Shown: positions 1-8,456, counted from the first letter of the stretch. The stretch: DNA of 22,698 bases from JAWLGW01 sp964569055 (GCA_964569055.1 CAZMSZ010000086.1:1-22698), one strand, 5' to 3'. Numbers and translations: made by a program. The notes: a model not told the origin generated them from the sequence alone.

Positions 1-200
1 GCCTGAGAAATGACCGCCAAGAGCGCCAAGAGCGCCAAGGAAGAGCTGTCGCTGACGAGCCCAGCTCCCTGGCCTGAGAGTGACCGCCAAGTGAGAGAGG
101 AAGAGCTGTCGCTGACGAGTCCAGCTCCCTGGCCTGAGAAATGACCGCCAAGAGCGCCAAGAGCGCCAAGGAAGAGCTGTCGCTGATGAGGTCCGCTCCT
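1..200. repeat. Tandem repeat, about 2.9 copies of a 60-71 bp unit
   Basis: Three head-to-tail copies begin at 1, 72 and 132, each opening with GCCTGAGA. Copies 1 and 3 are nearly identical (71-bp unit); copy 2 is 60 bp and lacks most of an internal 9-bp microrepeat (AGCGCCAAG, twice in copies 1 and 3). Each copy carries GAAGAGCTGTCGCTGA, at about 42-57, 102-117 and 173-188, and copies 1 and 2 end in CCAGCTCCCTG. The third copy decays after about 186. There are no unique spacers, so it is not a CRISPR array. It lies just past the stop of the minus-strand gene at 215 and is probably cut by the window edge. The function is unknown. Confidence 0.9.
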
Positions 201-214
201 TCGGACGGACCTAC

Positions 215-2137
215 TCAGTCGTTGGGGCCGATCACCCCGAATCCGCGCGCGAGCCAGTAGCCGAACAGGTAGTCCACGGCGGCGGCCTCCTCGGGGCCGG
301 AGGGGTCGAGCTTGGGGAACGGGTCGTCCTTCCACACGTAGTTGCCGAGGTCTCGCTCGAACAAGGGCGGCGCCACCAGGCCGTGGGCGCGGCCGCGGTC
401 CGTGGTCCAGTCGCGCTTCCAGGGCAGGTTGGGGTAGGGGGAGACGCAGTACTCCGCCTTCAGCGCGTGCTGGGCGCGCACCTGCGGGCGCGGGAAGGGG
501 AGCTCGCGCAGGGCCCACACCGCGTCGCTCGGGTCGAGCGGCGGCAGCCAGGAGATCCGCGCCAGGCCGGCGGCGGCCAGGGTGTGGAGCGTGCGGCGGA
601 TCGGCGCCAGGCGCTGGGCGCTGATCCGCAGGCCGACCCGGTTGGCGAGCGCGGCGAGGCTGGCGTGGTGGTGCTCGGCCAGGCGCGTCTGCAGGATCAT
701 GGTCGACACGTTGAGGTGCGTGCCGCTCCAGTCGCAGATCCCCTGGTGGTGGATCCCGCCCGAGAGGCCGGTGGCGGCGAACAGGAGCCCGAACGGGTTG
801 CGGGCGAGCCGCACGTAGCGGTCGCGCTCCGGGCCCGGGCCGAGCAGGAGCGAGGCGACCCCCGTCGCCATCAGCTCGTTGCGCGGCACCAGCTTCGACG
901 CGCCCACCACCGGGTGGTGCGCGATCAGCTCGGCCACGTGACGGCCGTAGACGGCGCGCGCCGGGTCGCTCGCGGGCAGCCCCTCGTAGGCCGCCAGCCC
1001 GCCCCACAGCAGGCCCTTGAACATGTCGTTGTTCCCGCCCGAGAGCCACTCGATCCCGGCGTAGGCGCCCTGCCCCGCCACCCACCCGCCCGTGAGCGGC
1101 AGGCCGCTCGCCGCGCGGAGCGTGCGCGCGAACTCGTCGGGCCGCCCGGTGATCGCCATCTGCACGCGCAGCGCCTCCACCGTGCGCGCGAGGTTGGCGA
1201 GCGCCGCGGGCGCGCCGGTGACGCGGTGGCGCAGCGCCTGTGTGTAGGCGTAGACCCCCGTCCACAGCGCGCCGTCCCCGTCGGCGTCGAACCGGCCGCC
1301 GTCGCGCCGCGCCAGCACGCCGGTCGGCTCGACGAACCGGGCGGGGACCTCGGCGTCCGCCGCGTCCGCCTTGACGCGCAGCGTCTGACCGAACGCGTTC
1401 GCCTTGACGACCGCCTCCGCGAGCGTGAGCGGATCGACCAGCCGGTCGATCACGCGCAGCAGCTCGGGGCGCCGCCGGTGGAGCGCGAAGTCGGTGCGGT
1501 CGAGCACGAACCGGTGGATCGCCTGCTGGAACTCGGGCCGACCCGTGTAGGGCCGCACCCAAGGGGCGCGGTGGAACGAGTCGAACACGGCGAACAGGAG
1601 CAGCCGCTCCCAGGCGGGCGCCGCGCCGTGCGCGTCGGCGAGGCGTCGCTCGGAGCTCCAGATCGGCTGCGGCCCGGGCGCCCCCAGGCGGGTCCAGCGC
1701 TCGCTCGGGTCGGCGAACGGCGCGCCCTGGCCGCGGTAGCTCCCCGCCAGCCCGCCCCCCGTCGGCGCGAAGCGGCCGATCACGCTCATGGGCAGGCCGT
1801 CCGCCGGCGTGCGGCTGGGGAGGTTCGGCCCGCCCACCACCCAGCCCATGCGCGCCAGCTGGAGCGTGACCTCCACCCCCGCCCCCGCGTCGCGCGCGCG
1901 CCCCGTCCAGACCGTCGACACGGGGCGCCCCTGGTGGCGGAACGTGGTCAGCTCGACCTCGCGCACGAACGCGTAGTCGCTCCCGGTCCAGCGCAGCTCG
2001 ACCCGCCCCGCGTAGTCGCCGCGCCCCGGCTCGTGCCCGCTCACCCCGTAGATCCCCGCGCGCGCCTGCCCGAAGGCGGGGCCCGCAGCGAGCAGCAGCG
2101 CAGCCGCCGCCCAGCACGCCGCCCGCCGCGCGCTCAT
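215..2137 (-). CDS. Secreted protein of unknown function, probable alpha/alpha-toroid domain
   Basis: This encodes 640 residues. The N-terminus (MSARRAACWAAAALLLAAG, then a Q-A-R-A region) is a clear signal peptide, so the product is exported. Residues about 25-160 look like a beta-rich lipocalin-like segment. The central part is helical: a stretch with DADGDGALWTGVYAYTQALR followed by an A-x-x-x-ITG segment resembles the repeated helical hairpins of alpha/alpha-toroid enzymes found beside sugar-active proteins. A GGNNDMFKGLLWG motif and a His-rich GGIHHQGICDWSGTH motif follow. No catalytic family can be assigned. The start is ATG at 2137; this ATG overlaps the TGA of the upstream lipoprotein gene by 4 bp, so translation is coupled and the two products probably act in the same envelope process. 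Longer open frames upstream run through the lipoprotein gene in another frame and are not credible. Confidence 0.85.
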   Translation of the reverse strand: MSARRAACWAAAALLLAAGPAFGQARAGIYGVSGHEPGRGDYAGRVELRWTGSDYAFVREVELTTFRHQGRPVSTVWTGRARDAGAGVEVTLQLARMGWVVGGPNLPSRTPADGLPMSVIGRFAPTGGGLAGSYRGQGAPFADPSERWTRLGAPGPQPIWSSERRLADAHGAAPAWERLLLFAVFDSFHRAPWVRPYTGRPEFQQAIHRFVLDRTDFALHRRRPELLRVIDRLVDPLTLAEAVVKANAFGQTLRVKADAADAEVPARFVEPTGVLARRDGGRFDADGDGALWTGVYAYTQALRHRVTGAPAALANLARTVEALRVQMAITGRPDEFARTLRAASGLPLTGGWVAGQGAYAGIEWLSGGNNDMFKGLLWGGLAAYEGLPASDPARAVYGRHVAELIAHHPVVGASKLVPRNELMATGVASLLLGPGPERDRYVRLARNPFGLLFAATGLSGGIHHQGICDWSGTHLNVSTMILQTRLAEHHHASLAALANRVGLRISAQRLAPIRRTLHTLAAAGLARISWLPPLDPSDAVWALRELPFPRPQVRAQHALKAEYCVSPYPNLPWKRDWTTDRGRAHGLVAPPLFERDLGNYVWKDDPFPKLDPSGPEEAAAVDYLFGYWLARGFGVIGPND

Positions 2138-2907
2138 CGCGCCGCCTCCTCGCCCGCGAGCAGCTCGCCGAGCGGCTCGCCCGCCGCCCGCAGGAACCGG
2201 AGGCGCGCGACGGGGTCCGCGCCGAGCGTGACGGTCCGCTCCAGCGCCTCGCCCGCCGCCACCTCGACCGCCAGCCGCCCCGCGCCCTCCCCGTCGGGCG
2301 CCAGCAGCACCACCTCGAGCGGGCCCGCCGGCAGCCGGGTGAGGCGCAGCTCGCCGCGCGCGTCGCTCACCCCGTCGAGCGGCGGCAGCGGGAGCGGCAG
2401 GCCCTCCGCGTCGAAGGCCAGCGCGACCGCCGCCGCGACCGGCTGGCCGAGCGCGTCCAACACCCTCAGCGTGAGGCGCGCCTCGGGCACCAGGACGATC
2501 GGGCCCTCGCCGAGCGCGGCCGGATCGACCCAGCACAGCGCCCGCCCGGGCGCCGAGATCAACAGCGCCAGCGGCCCGCTCGCGCGGGCGAGCGGGCCTT
2601 CGAGCCGCAGCGCGAACCGCCCGTCGCGCTCCAGCAGGTCGCCCGTGACGTAGGTCGCCGCCAGCGCACGCAGGGTGCGCGCCGCCTCGTCGCGGCGAAA
2701 CAGCAGCGCCTCGGCCTCGGCCGGCGCCTGCGCGACCCGCCCCACCACCCACCCGGCCGGCTCCACGGCGCGCCGCGGCGCACCCCCCCCGGGGAGGTGC
2801 GCCGCGGTCGCCGCAGGTGCCGCGCTGCCGGCGGGCGCCCCCGACCCCGCGCCGCCGCAGCCCCACAGCGCGAGGGCCAACAAGCTCATTCCCCAGCGCG
2901 CCTGCAT
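2134..2907 (-). CDS. Predicted lipoprotein with carboxypeptidase-regulatory-like beta domain
   Basis: This encodes 257 residues. The N-terminus MQARWGMSLLALALWGC ends in a lipobox-like LWGC, so Cys17 is the probable lipidated residue. A low-complexity Gly/Ala/Pro linker (about 18-45) follows. The rest alternates strands in the pattern of Ig-like regulatory domains of surface proteins: a segment around LTLRVLDALGQPVAAAVAL, then DARGELRLTRLPAGPLEVVL. That wording is typical of the carboxypeptidase regulatory-like or SdrD-B fold. The ATG at 2907 has a GGAGG ribosome site about 7 bases upstream. It is the first gene of a two-gene operon with the secreted protein at 215-2137 (ATGA overlap). Its substrate or partner is unknown. 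The gene upstream, beyond 65 bp and gap 1, is the divergent kinase. Confidence 0.85.
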   Translation of the reverse strand: MQARWGMSLLALALWGCGGAGSGAPAGSAAPAATAAHLPGGGAPRRAVEPAGWVVGRVAQAPAEAEALLFRRDEAARTLRALAATYVTGDLLERDGRFALRLEGPLARASGPLALLISAPGRALCWVDPAALGEGPIVLVPEARLTLRVLDALGQPVAAAVALAFDAEGLPLPLPPLDGVSDARGELRLTRLPAGPLEVVLLAPDGEGAGRLAVEVAAGEALERTVTLGADPVARLRFLRAAGEPLGELLAGEEAAR

Positions 2908-2913
2908 CGGTCA

Positions 2914-2935
2914 CCTCCGCTGCGGAGTGCGGAGG
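2914..2935 (-). promoter_or_regulatory. Inverted repeat masking the lipoprotein ribosome site
   Basis: CCTCCGC at 2914-2920 and GCGGAGG at 2929-2935 form a perfect 7-bp inverted repeat with an 8-nt loop. In the minus-strand mRNA the 3' arm is GCGGAGG, which is the ribosome-binding site of the gene starting at 2907. If transcription begins upstream of 2935 the hairpin would hide this site. This is a structural reading only; the promoter lies near or in the gap. Confidence 0.45.
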
Positions 2936-2972
2936 CAAATCGGCGCGCGCGGCTAACTCCTGCGGCTGCCTC

Positions 2973-3072
2973 NNNNNNNNNNNNNNNNNNNNNNNNNNNN
3001 NNNNNNNNNNNNNNNNNNNNNNNNNNNNNNNNNNNNNNNNNNNNNNNNNNNNNNNNNNNNNNNNNNNNNNNN
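2973..3072. other. Assembly gap (100 N)
   Basis: There are exactly 100 N, the usual placeholder for a scaffold join of unknown length. It hides the intergenic region between the minus-strand lipoprotein gene and the plus-strand kinase, including the kinase start. Confidence 0.99.
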
Positions 3073-6000
3073 CGCCCCCAGACCCTCGCCTGTCGGCCCT
3101 CGCCCCCGCGGAGCGGGCGGTGATCTCGGCGGCGCTGGCGCGCGGCTTCCTCCGACCCGAGAGCCTGACGCAGCTCCTCGGCCAGCTCGCGCCCGGCGAG
3201 CCGCTCCTGCCGCGCCTGGCGCGCGCCCTGCAGCCCGCGCAGCTCGAGGCGCTGCGCGCCGTGCACCAGCAGGCGCTCGGGTCCGTGGGCGACACCGAGG
3301 TCACCGCGCTCACGCCCCCGCCGAGCTCGCACGCCCGGCCCGACACCCACCGCACGGTCGCCCCCCTCGCCTGGCCCGATCCGCGGGCTGGGGCGCCGGT
3401 CGCGTTCGGGCCCTACGAGGTCGAGCGCGAGCTGGCGCGCGGCGGCATGGGCGTGGTCTACGTGGCCCGCCACCGCGAGCTGGGCCGGCGCGTGGCGCTC
3501 AAGGTCCAGCAGCTCGAGGACCCCGAGCTCAACGAGCGGTTCGCCGTCGAGGCCCAGGCCGCCGCGCGCCTGCGGCACCCCGGGATCGTGGGGATCCACG
3601 AGGTCGGACGCGCGGGCACCCGCGCCTGGCTCGCCATGGACCTGATCGAGGGGCGCTCGCTCAAGCAGCGCCTCGACGAGGGCGGCCCGCTCGCCCCGCG
3701 CGAGGCCGCGCGCATCACCGAGCGGCTCGCGCGCGCGGTCGCGTTCGCCCACGCCCGCAGCATCCTCCACCGCGACCTCAAGCCCCACAACGTCCTGCTC
3801 GGACCCGACGAGGAGCCCGTGCTCACCGACTTCGGGATCGCCAAGGACGTGAGCGAGGAGGGGAGCGCGCGCGGGCTGACCGTGACGGGGCAGGTGATCG
3901 GCACGCCCGCCTACATGTCGCCCGAGCAGGCGGAGGGCGACCTCGGCAAGCTCGACCGCCGCTCGGACGTGTACTCGCTCGGCGCCACGCTGTACCACAT
4001 GCTCGTGGGCACCCCGCCCTTCGAGGGCAGCTCCCCCACGAACATCATCGTGCAGGTCCTCTCCAAGCCGCCCGTCTCGCCGTCGCGCCGGCAGGACGGG
4101 ATCGACCGCGACATCGAGACGGTGTGCCTCAAGTGCCTGGAGAAGGAGCCCGAGCAGCGCTACGGCTCGGCCCTCGAGCTGGCCGACGACCTCGCGCGCT
4201 ACCTGGCCGGGCAGCCGATCGTGGCGCGCCCGGTGAGCGCGGCCGAGCGGCTGTGGCGCCGCGCGCGCCGCAACACCGCGGTCGTGCTGGGCGTGGCCGC
4301 GCTCGCCCTCGCCACCACGGGCGTCCTCGCCGCGCTGACCGTGCGCACCAGCCACGCCCTCGAGCGCGCCGAGGCCGCGCAGGCCAAGGCCATGGCGAAC
4401 GGCGAGGCGGCCGAGGCCGCCGCCGCCGAGGCGGCCTACGGGCTGGCCCGCGCCGAACAGGAGGAGGCGCGCGCCCGCGCGCTGGCGGAGCTCGAGCAGG
4501 GCTACACCCTGCTGGCGCTGGGGCGCGCCACGGCCGCGGGCGAGGCGTTCGCCCGCGTGCTCGAGCAGCTCGGGCCGCGAGCCGGCGCCGAGCCGACCGC
4601 CTTGCGAGCCGCGGCCATCCTCGGCGCGCGCGAGGCGGTGGCGCAGTTCGGGCTGCGCGGGGACCTCGCCATGCTCGAGCCGGGCGCGAGCTGCGCGGCG
4701 TTCTCGTGGGACGGCCAGCTCCTCGCCGTGGCCGGCGCCCGGCTCGAGCTGCGCGACCGCGCCGGGCGGACCCTCCGGCGCGCGATCGAGCTCCCGCCCG
4801 GGCACCGCGCCTACTCCTGCGCGTTCGGGCCCACCGGCGAGGTCGTCGCCGTCGCGAGCACGGTGAGTCGCGGAGACGTCCGGAGCTGCCGGCTCGCGCT
4901 CCACGCGGTCGCCTCGGGCGAGCTGCGCTGGGCGGTCGAGGTGCCCGAGCCGGCGCCCGCGTCGCGCCAGGCGCTCGCCTTCCTGCCCGGCGGCGACCGC
5001 CTGGTGTGGGCCTCGAACTGGCACCTCGAGCTGCGGAGCGTCGCGCGCGACGAGCTCCTGTGGCGGAGCTCGGCCCAGGACCGGCCCGGAGCGGAGCACT
5101 ACGCCAGCAGCGTAGACGCGCTGGCGCTCGACCGCGAGGCGCGCTACCTCGGGGTCGGCTACGGCGACGGCACGATCGGGGTGTGGGAGCTCGAGCCGCG
5201 CACGCTGCGCGCTTCGCTGAACCTCGCGCGCGGCGGGGTGGTCGGGCTGGCGTTCACCCGGCCCGGCACGTTCAGCGAGGGGCTCGGGCTGCTGGCCGCC
5301 TGCGCGGGGAACGCCGAGGGGGGCGTAATCGCGTGCGACCTCGAGCACGGGGGGACGCGCGAGGTGGTGCGCCCGGCGGGCGTCCCCAGCGTGCTCCGCG
5401 TCAGCGCCAACGGGGCCGCGGCGGCCGTCGGCTACGCCGGCGGCGGGTTCGAGGTCGTGCACGCCAGCGGCGGGACGCTGCTCGCGCGCACCGGAGGCGG
5501 CGAGCTGTCGGACCTCGCGCTCGCGCCCGACCTCGCCGAGCTGATCGCGCTCGGCTCGCCGGCGGCCCGCGCCTGGAACCTGGCCCTGGCCCGCGGGGCG
5601 CCCGCCGCGCCGCGCGCCCCGCTGGCGCTGGGCGGGCCGGCGCCTCTCCTCGCCTATCGCGAGCGCCGCCGCGAGGGGTCCTTCGTGGTCGCCCGCCGGC
5701 TCGACGCCTTCCACGCCGAGCCCTCGTTCCAGACGCCGGCCGAGCGCGAGCCGTCGCGGGGTCTGGCGCTGTCGCCCGACGGGCGCCTGCTGGCGATCGC
5801 TCGCTCGGCCCCGCTCGCGCATCCCAATCGGCGAGCGCCCGGACGGGTCGAGCTGTGGGACGTCGCGCGCGGCACGCGCGTGCTCGACGAGGCGCAGGTC
5901 GAGGCCGCCCGGGTGGCCTTCCTGCCCGGGAGCCCCCCGCGCCTGCTCAGCGCGTCGGGCGTGTGGAACCTCGCGCAGCCCGACAGCGGGGCGGCGCCGA

Positions 6001-6770
6001 TCGTGCTCCGCGGGCTCGACGGCTCGCCGCTCGCGACGCTGGCCTTCCACGTGGCGGACGTGCGCGGCCTGGCCTGCTCACCCGACAGCCGCTGGCTGGC
6101 CAGCGCCAGCGCGGACGGGACGGCGGCCCTGTGGGACCTGAGCGCGCCCAGCGGCGTGCTGCGCCCCACGACCGTGCTGCGGGTGGGGGACGTGGGGGTG
6201 GTCGCCCTCGACCCCGCGCCCCTCCGCGCCGCCGAGCGCGAGGCGGTCGACCCCTGGGACGGGGACGCAGCGCGGCGGCTCTGGACGCGGCTCGTCCACC
6301 CCGAGCAGGACCGCTACGTCCTCAGGCCGGCGGACGTGGCGCAGGGCGGCCTGCACGCCTGCGCGTTCTCGCCCGACGGGCGCCTGCTCGCGCTGGCCTC
6401 GGCCGACGGGGGCGTCCACCTGTGGGACCTCGCCCGAGGGCGCTCGGCGGGCGCGCTGCGCGGGCACCGCTCGGCCGTGGTGTTCTGCGGGTTCGCGGGC
6501 GAGCGACTCGCCACCGCCGGCGCCGACGGGCTGGTGCGCCTGTGGGACCTCGCCGACCTCGAGCGCGCGCGCATCGTCCGCACCGCCGACGCGGGGGCGC
6601 GGATCCGGGAGGGGGCGGTCAGCCCCGACGGCGCGGCGCTGGCCGCCACCACCGACACCGGCTGGGTGTGGGCCTGGGACCTGCGCCTCCCCGAGCTGCC
6701 GGGCCTGCTGGAGCACCCCTCGGCCACGGTGCAGCAGCACCTTCCGCGTCCGGCGCGCGAGCGGCGTTGA
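3073..6770 (+). CDS. Transmembrane Ser/Thr protein kinase with C-terminal WD40-type propeller region (5' end missing)
   Basis: The frame is open from the first base after gap 1; the first full codon is at 3075 and at least 1,231 residues are visible. Counting from there, about 1-110 is a helical leader. The kinase domain starts near 110: ARGGMGVVY (about 121), ALKVQQ (catalytic Lys), HRDLKPHN (His at 3768), DFGIAKD (Asp at 3828) and GTPAYMSPEQ, all intact, so it should be active. The first glycine of the glycine-rich loop is Ala. A basic RRARRN stretch precedes one membrane helix at about 4270-4345. An Ala/Glu/Arg coiled coil follows (about 4350-4600). From about 4670 to the end there are roughly 13 WD-like blades, clearest near the C-terminus (SPDGRLLALASADGGVHLWD). 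The likely role is a membrane receptor kinase whose propeller binds a protein or ligand. This layout is typical of Planctomycetota and Myxococcota. It stops at TGA 6768-6770. Confidence 0.93.
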
Positions 6771-6795
6771 CACGGCCGGGGAGAAGTGTCATTCT
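6767..6795 (+). promoter_or_regulatory. Candidate sigma70-type promoter overlapping the kinase stop codon
   Basis: A perfect -35 TTGACA lies at 6767-6772; its TGA is the kinase stop codon. After a 17-bp spacer comes CATTCT (6790-6795), a weak -10 preceded by TG at 6787-6788, the extended -10 position. Transcription would start near 6803, upstream of the 28-codon ORF at 6852. The -35 is convincing; the -10 matches only half of the consensus. Confidence 0.4.
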
Positions 6796-6851
6796 TTGTG
6801 TCGCACCGCGCGGCGCACCCGCGCCCGTCGGCTAGGACTGGAGGTGCTGCG

Positions 6852-6938
6852 ATGTCCGTTGCCACCGTCACCATGGCTGCTGCCGCCCTCGTCCGTCGAC
6901 CCGTGGCCCTGACCCTCGCTGGGGTCTCCTGCGCCTGA
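6852..6938 (+). CDS. Possible 28-residue small protein or leader peptide
   Basis: ATG at 6852 follows GGAGG with 8-base spacing and the frame closes with TGA at 6936-6938. The peptide begins MSVATVTMAAAALVRR and continues with a short hydrophobic stretch to a C-terminal Cys-Ala. It has no run of a single regulatory amino acid, so a classical amino-acid attenuator is not supported. A stem-loop starts 3 bases after the stop. I do not recognise the peptide. Chance occurrence is quite possible in DNA of this composition; the ribosome site, the nearby -35 and the adjacent hairpin are the only support. Confidence 0.3.
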   Translation: MSVATVTMAAAALVRRPVALTLAGVSCA

Positions 6939-6941
6939 GCC

Positions 6942-6967
6942 CGAGCCCTAGCCAGCAGCTAGGCTCG
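6942..6967 (+). promoter_or_regulatory. Stem-loop after the small ORF
   Basis: CGAGCC-C-TAGC (6942-6952) pairs with GCTAGGCTCG (6958-6967) as a 10-bp stem with one bulged C and a 5-base loop. There is no T-tract. It could be a pause or processing structure, or a weak terminator. Confidence 0.45.
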
Positions 6968-7027
6968 CCGCCCGCACGCTGAGCTCCAGCCCCGTCAGGG
7001 GCGCGCCCCGTCGTTCTGCCGGGGAAC

Positions 7028-7051
7028 GGGCCGCTGCCTCGGCAGCGGCCC
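7028..7051 (+). terminator. Strong GC hairpin, candidate terminator
   Basis: GGGCCGCTGC (7028-7037) and GCAGCGGCCC (7042-7051) form a perfect 10-bp stem with a CTCG loop. No T-run follows, so intrinsic termination is uncertain. It may end transcription from the kinase or from the 6767 promoter before rsgA. Confidence 0.4.
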
Positions 7052-7248
7052 CGTCGCCGCTCGAGGTCGCTCCCCCGTGAACGCGGCTGCGCTTCCCGCC
7101 CTCTGGCGGCGTGCGCGGCCCCGCGGCTCACCCCGAGCGCACCTCGGCCGCGGGTCGACCTCCATCCGCCCACCGCCCGCGCCGCGCTGCCGGCGCGCCC
7201 CTCGCGTCCGCGCCCTCGCGCGGCGCTCGCCCCTTCGTATCCATTCAC

Positions 7249-7254
7249 TACAAA
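7249..7254 (+). promoter_or_regulatory. Candidate -10 element of rsgA
   Basis: TACAAA ends 12 bases before the rsgA ATG, in a locally AT-rich patch. No ribosome site precedes the ATG. A transcript from this -10 would have a leader of only about 5 bases, suggesting a near-leaderless mRNA. No -35 is evident. Confidence 0.3.
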
Positions 7255-7266
7255 CGAAATCCGCTC

Positions 7267-8370
7267 ATGGAGCCAACCTTGATCACCCTCGACTCCCTCG
7301 GCTGGGACGCCGCCGCGTTCGCGACGCCCCAGCTCGCGCCGCCCGCCGCGGGCGGCGCAGGCCTCGACCCCGCGCGCGTGGTCGCCCACGACCGCGAGCG
7401 CTACCGCGTCCTGACCCCCGCCGGCGAGCTCCAGGCCGAGCTCGCCGGGCGCCTGCGCCACGAGGCGCAGGACCGCCTCGACCTCCCCGTGGTGGGCGAC
7501 TGGGTGGCGATCGCCGCCCGGCCGGCCGAAGGGAGGGCCACGATCCACGGGCGCTCCCCCCGCCGCACCTTGTTGGTCCGCAAGGACGCGGGGCCGCAGA
7601 CCCGGCCGCAGCCGCTAGCGGCCAACGTGGACGTGGTGCTGCTCGTGGTCGGCGCCGACCGCGACCTCAACCCGCGACGGATCGAGCGCTACCTGCAGGC
7701 GATCGCCGAGAGCGGGGCCGCGGCGGTGATCGTGCTCAACAAGATCGACGCGTGCCCCGACCCCGAGCTGGCGCTGAGCCTGGTGCGGGGGTCCGCGCCG
7801 GGGGTGGAGGTGCACCCGCTCAGCGCGCTGAGCGGGCTCGGCGTGGTGGAGGCGCTGGCCCCTCACCTCGCGCCGAGCCGGACCGCGGCGCTGATCGGCT
7901 CCTCGGGCGTGGGCAAGTCGACCGTCCTCAACCGGCTGGTCGGCGCGCCCGCCCAGGCCACCGGCGCGGTCCGCGCCGCCGACGGGCGGGGCCGCCACAC
8001 CACGACCCGCCGCTCGCTGCTGCCGCTGCCGAGCGGGGCCCTGTTGATCGACACCCCCGGGCTGCGAGCGCTGCAGCCCTGGAGCGAGGGGGAGGGGCTC
8101 GACGAGGCGTTCCCCGAGATCGCCGCGCGGGCGTCGGCCTGCCGGTTCCGCGACTGCACGCACGAGCACGAGCCGGGCTGCGCCGTGGTGCAGGCGCTCG
8201 ACGAGGGCGAGCTCGACGAGGCGCGCTACCTCGGGTTCGTGAAGCTCGGGCGCGAGCAGGAGCGCTTCGCCCGGCGCGCCAGCGCGCGGGCGCGCCAGGA
8301 CGAGAAGCGGCGCAACCGCCGCCTGTCGCGCGAGGTGCGCCGCCGCCAGCGTGAGAAGTGGGGGGACTGA
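7267..8370 (+). CDS. rsgA: Ribosome small-subunit maturation GTPase RsgA
   Basis: This 367-residue protein has the circularly permuted GTPase order that defines the family: G4 NKID (158-161) comes before the P-loop GSSGVGKST (211-219) and G3 DTPG (262-265), with a switch-like TTTRR between the last two. An OB-like N-terminal domain precedes the GTPase. The C-terminal zinc-binding knuckle is intact (Cys292, Cys297, His299, Cys305, spaced C-x4-C-x-H-x5-C), followed by a basic helix rich in Arg and Lys. It acts in the cytoplasm in late 30S subunit maturation, hydrolysing GTP on the ribosome. Length is slightly above the usual 300-350 residues. ATG 7267 is chosen because the frame upstream (to 7111) has no family resemblance; it lacks a ribosome site, which fits a leaderless message. 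Confidence 0.95.
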   Translation: MEPTLITLDSLGWDAAAFATPQLAPPAAGGAGLDPARVVAHDRERYRVLTPAGELQAELAGRLRHEAQDRLDLPVVGDWVAIAARPAEGRATIHGRSPRRTLLVRKDAGPQTRPQPLAANVDVVLLVVGADRDLNPRRIERYLQAIAESGAAAVIVLNKIDACPDPELALSLVRGSAPGVEVHPLSALSGLGVVEALAPHLAPSRTAALIGSSGVGKSTVLNRLVGAPAQATGAVRAADGRGRHTTTRRSLLPLPSGALLIDTPGLRALQPWSEGEGLDEAFPEIAARASACRFRDCTHEHEPGCAVVQALDEGELDEARYLGFVKLGREQERFARRASARARQDEKRRNRRLSREVRRRQREKWGD

Positions 8371-8421
8371 TGGCCGCGTTCGCGACGCGGGCTCGCCCGC
8401 CGCCCGAGGAGACCCCGCTCC

Positions 8422-8456
8422 GAGGCTGTCGCATGGACGTGCCCGCGCCCGTACCC
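8422..8456. repeat. Intergenic hexamer module: CTGTCGC motif plus three GTGCCC-type units
   Basis: GAGGCTGTCGCATGGAC is followed at once by GTGCCC, GCGCCC and GTACCC (8439-8456). The complement of the unit is GGGCAC, the same unit as the array at 16102-16149, and CTGTCGCAT also occurs beside that array in the same relative orientation. It sits between rsgA and the membrane-protein gene. See the arrays at 11004-11152 and 16091-16166. Confidence 0.6.

Larger units (their letters stand above)
6771..7266 (+). other. 496-bp region between the kinase and rsgA
   Basis: No gene of normal size can be supported here. It holds a candidate promoter, a small ORF with a ribosome site (6852-6938), a hairpin directly after it (6942-6967) and a strong GC hairpin (7028-7051). 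From 7052 to about 7240 there are open frames in several registers but none with family resemblance. The last 20 bases before rsgA are unusually AT-rich (a TACAAA at 7249-7254). The arrangement could be a leader or small-RNA unit. Confidence 0.5.

Noticed and set aside
1..200. CRISPR array
   Set aside because: Copies are contiguous with no unique spacers, units differ in length (71 and 60 bp) and no cas gene is present.
383..2653. Long plus-strand open frame of 756 codons
   Set aside because: It is antisense to two minus-strand genes with signal peptides; the translation is Arg/Gly/Pro-rich low complexity with no motif. This is a shadow caused by high GC.
2886..6050. Minus-strand frame of 1054 codons through gap 1
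   Set aside because: It is antisense to the kinase, which has all catalytic motifs; the frame crosses 100 N and has no family resemblance.
6852..6967. Amino-acid attenuator of the trp or his type
   Set aside because: The small ORF has no run of a regulatory amino acid and no biosynthetic operon follows.
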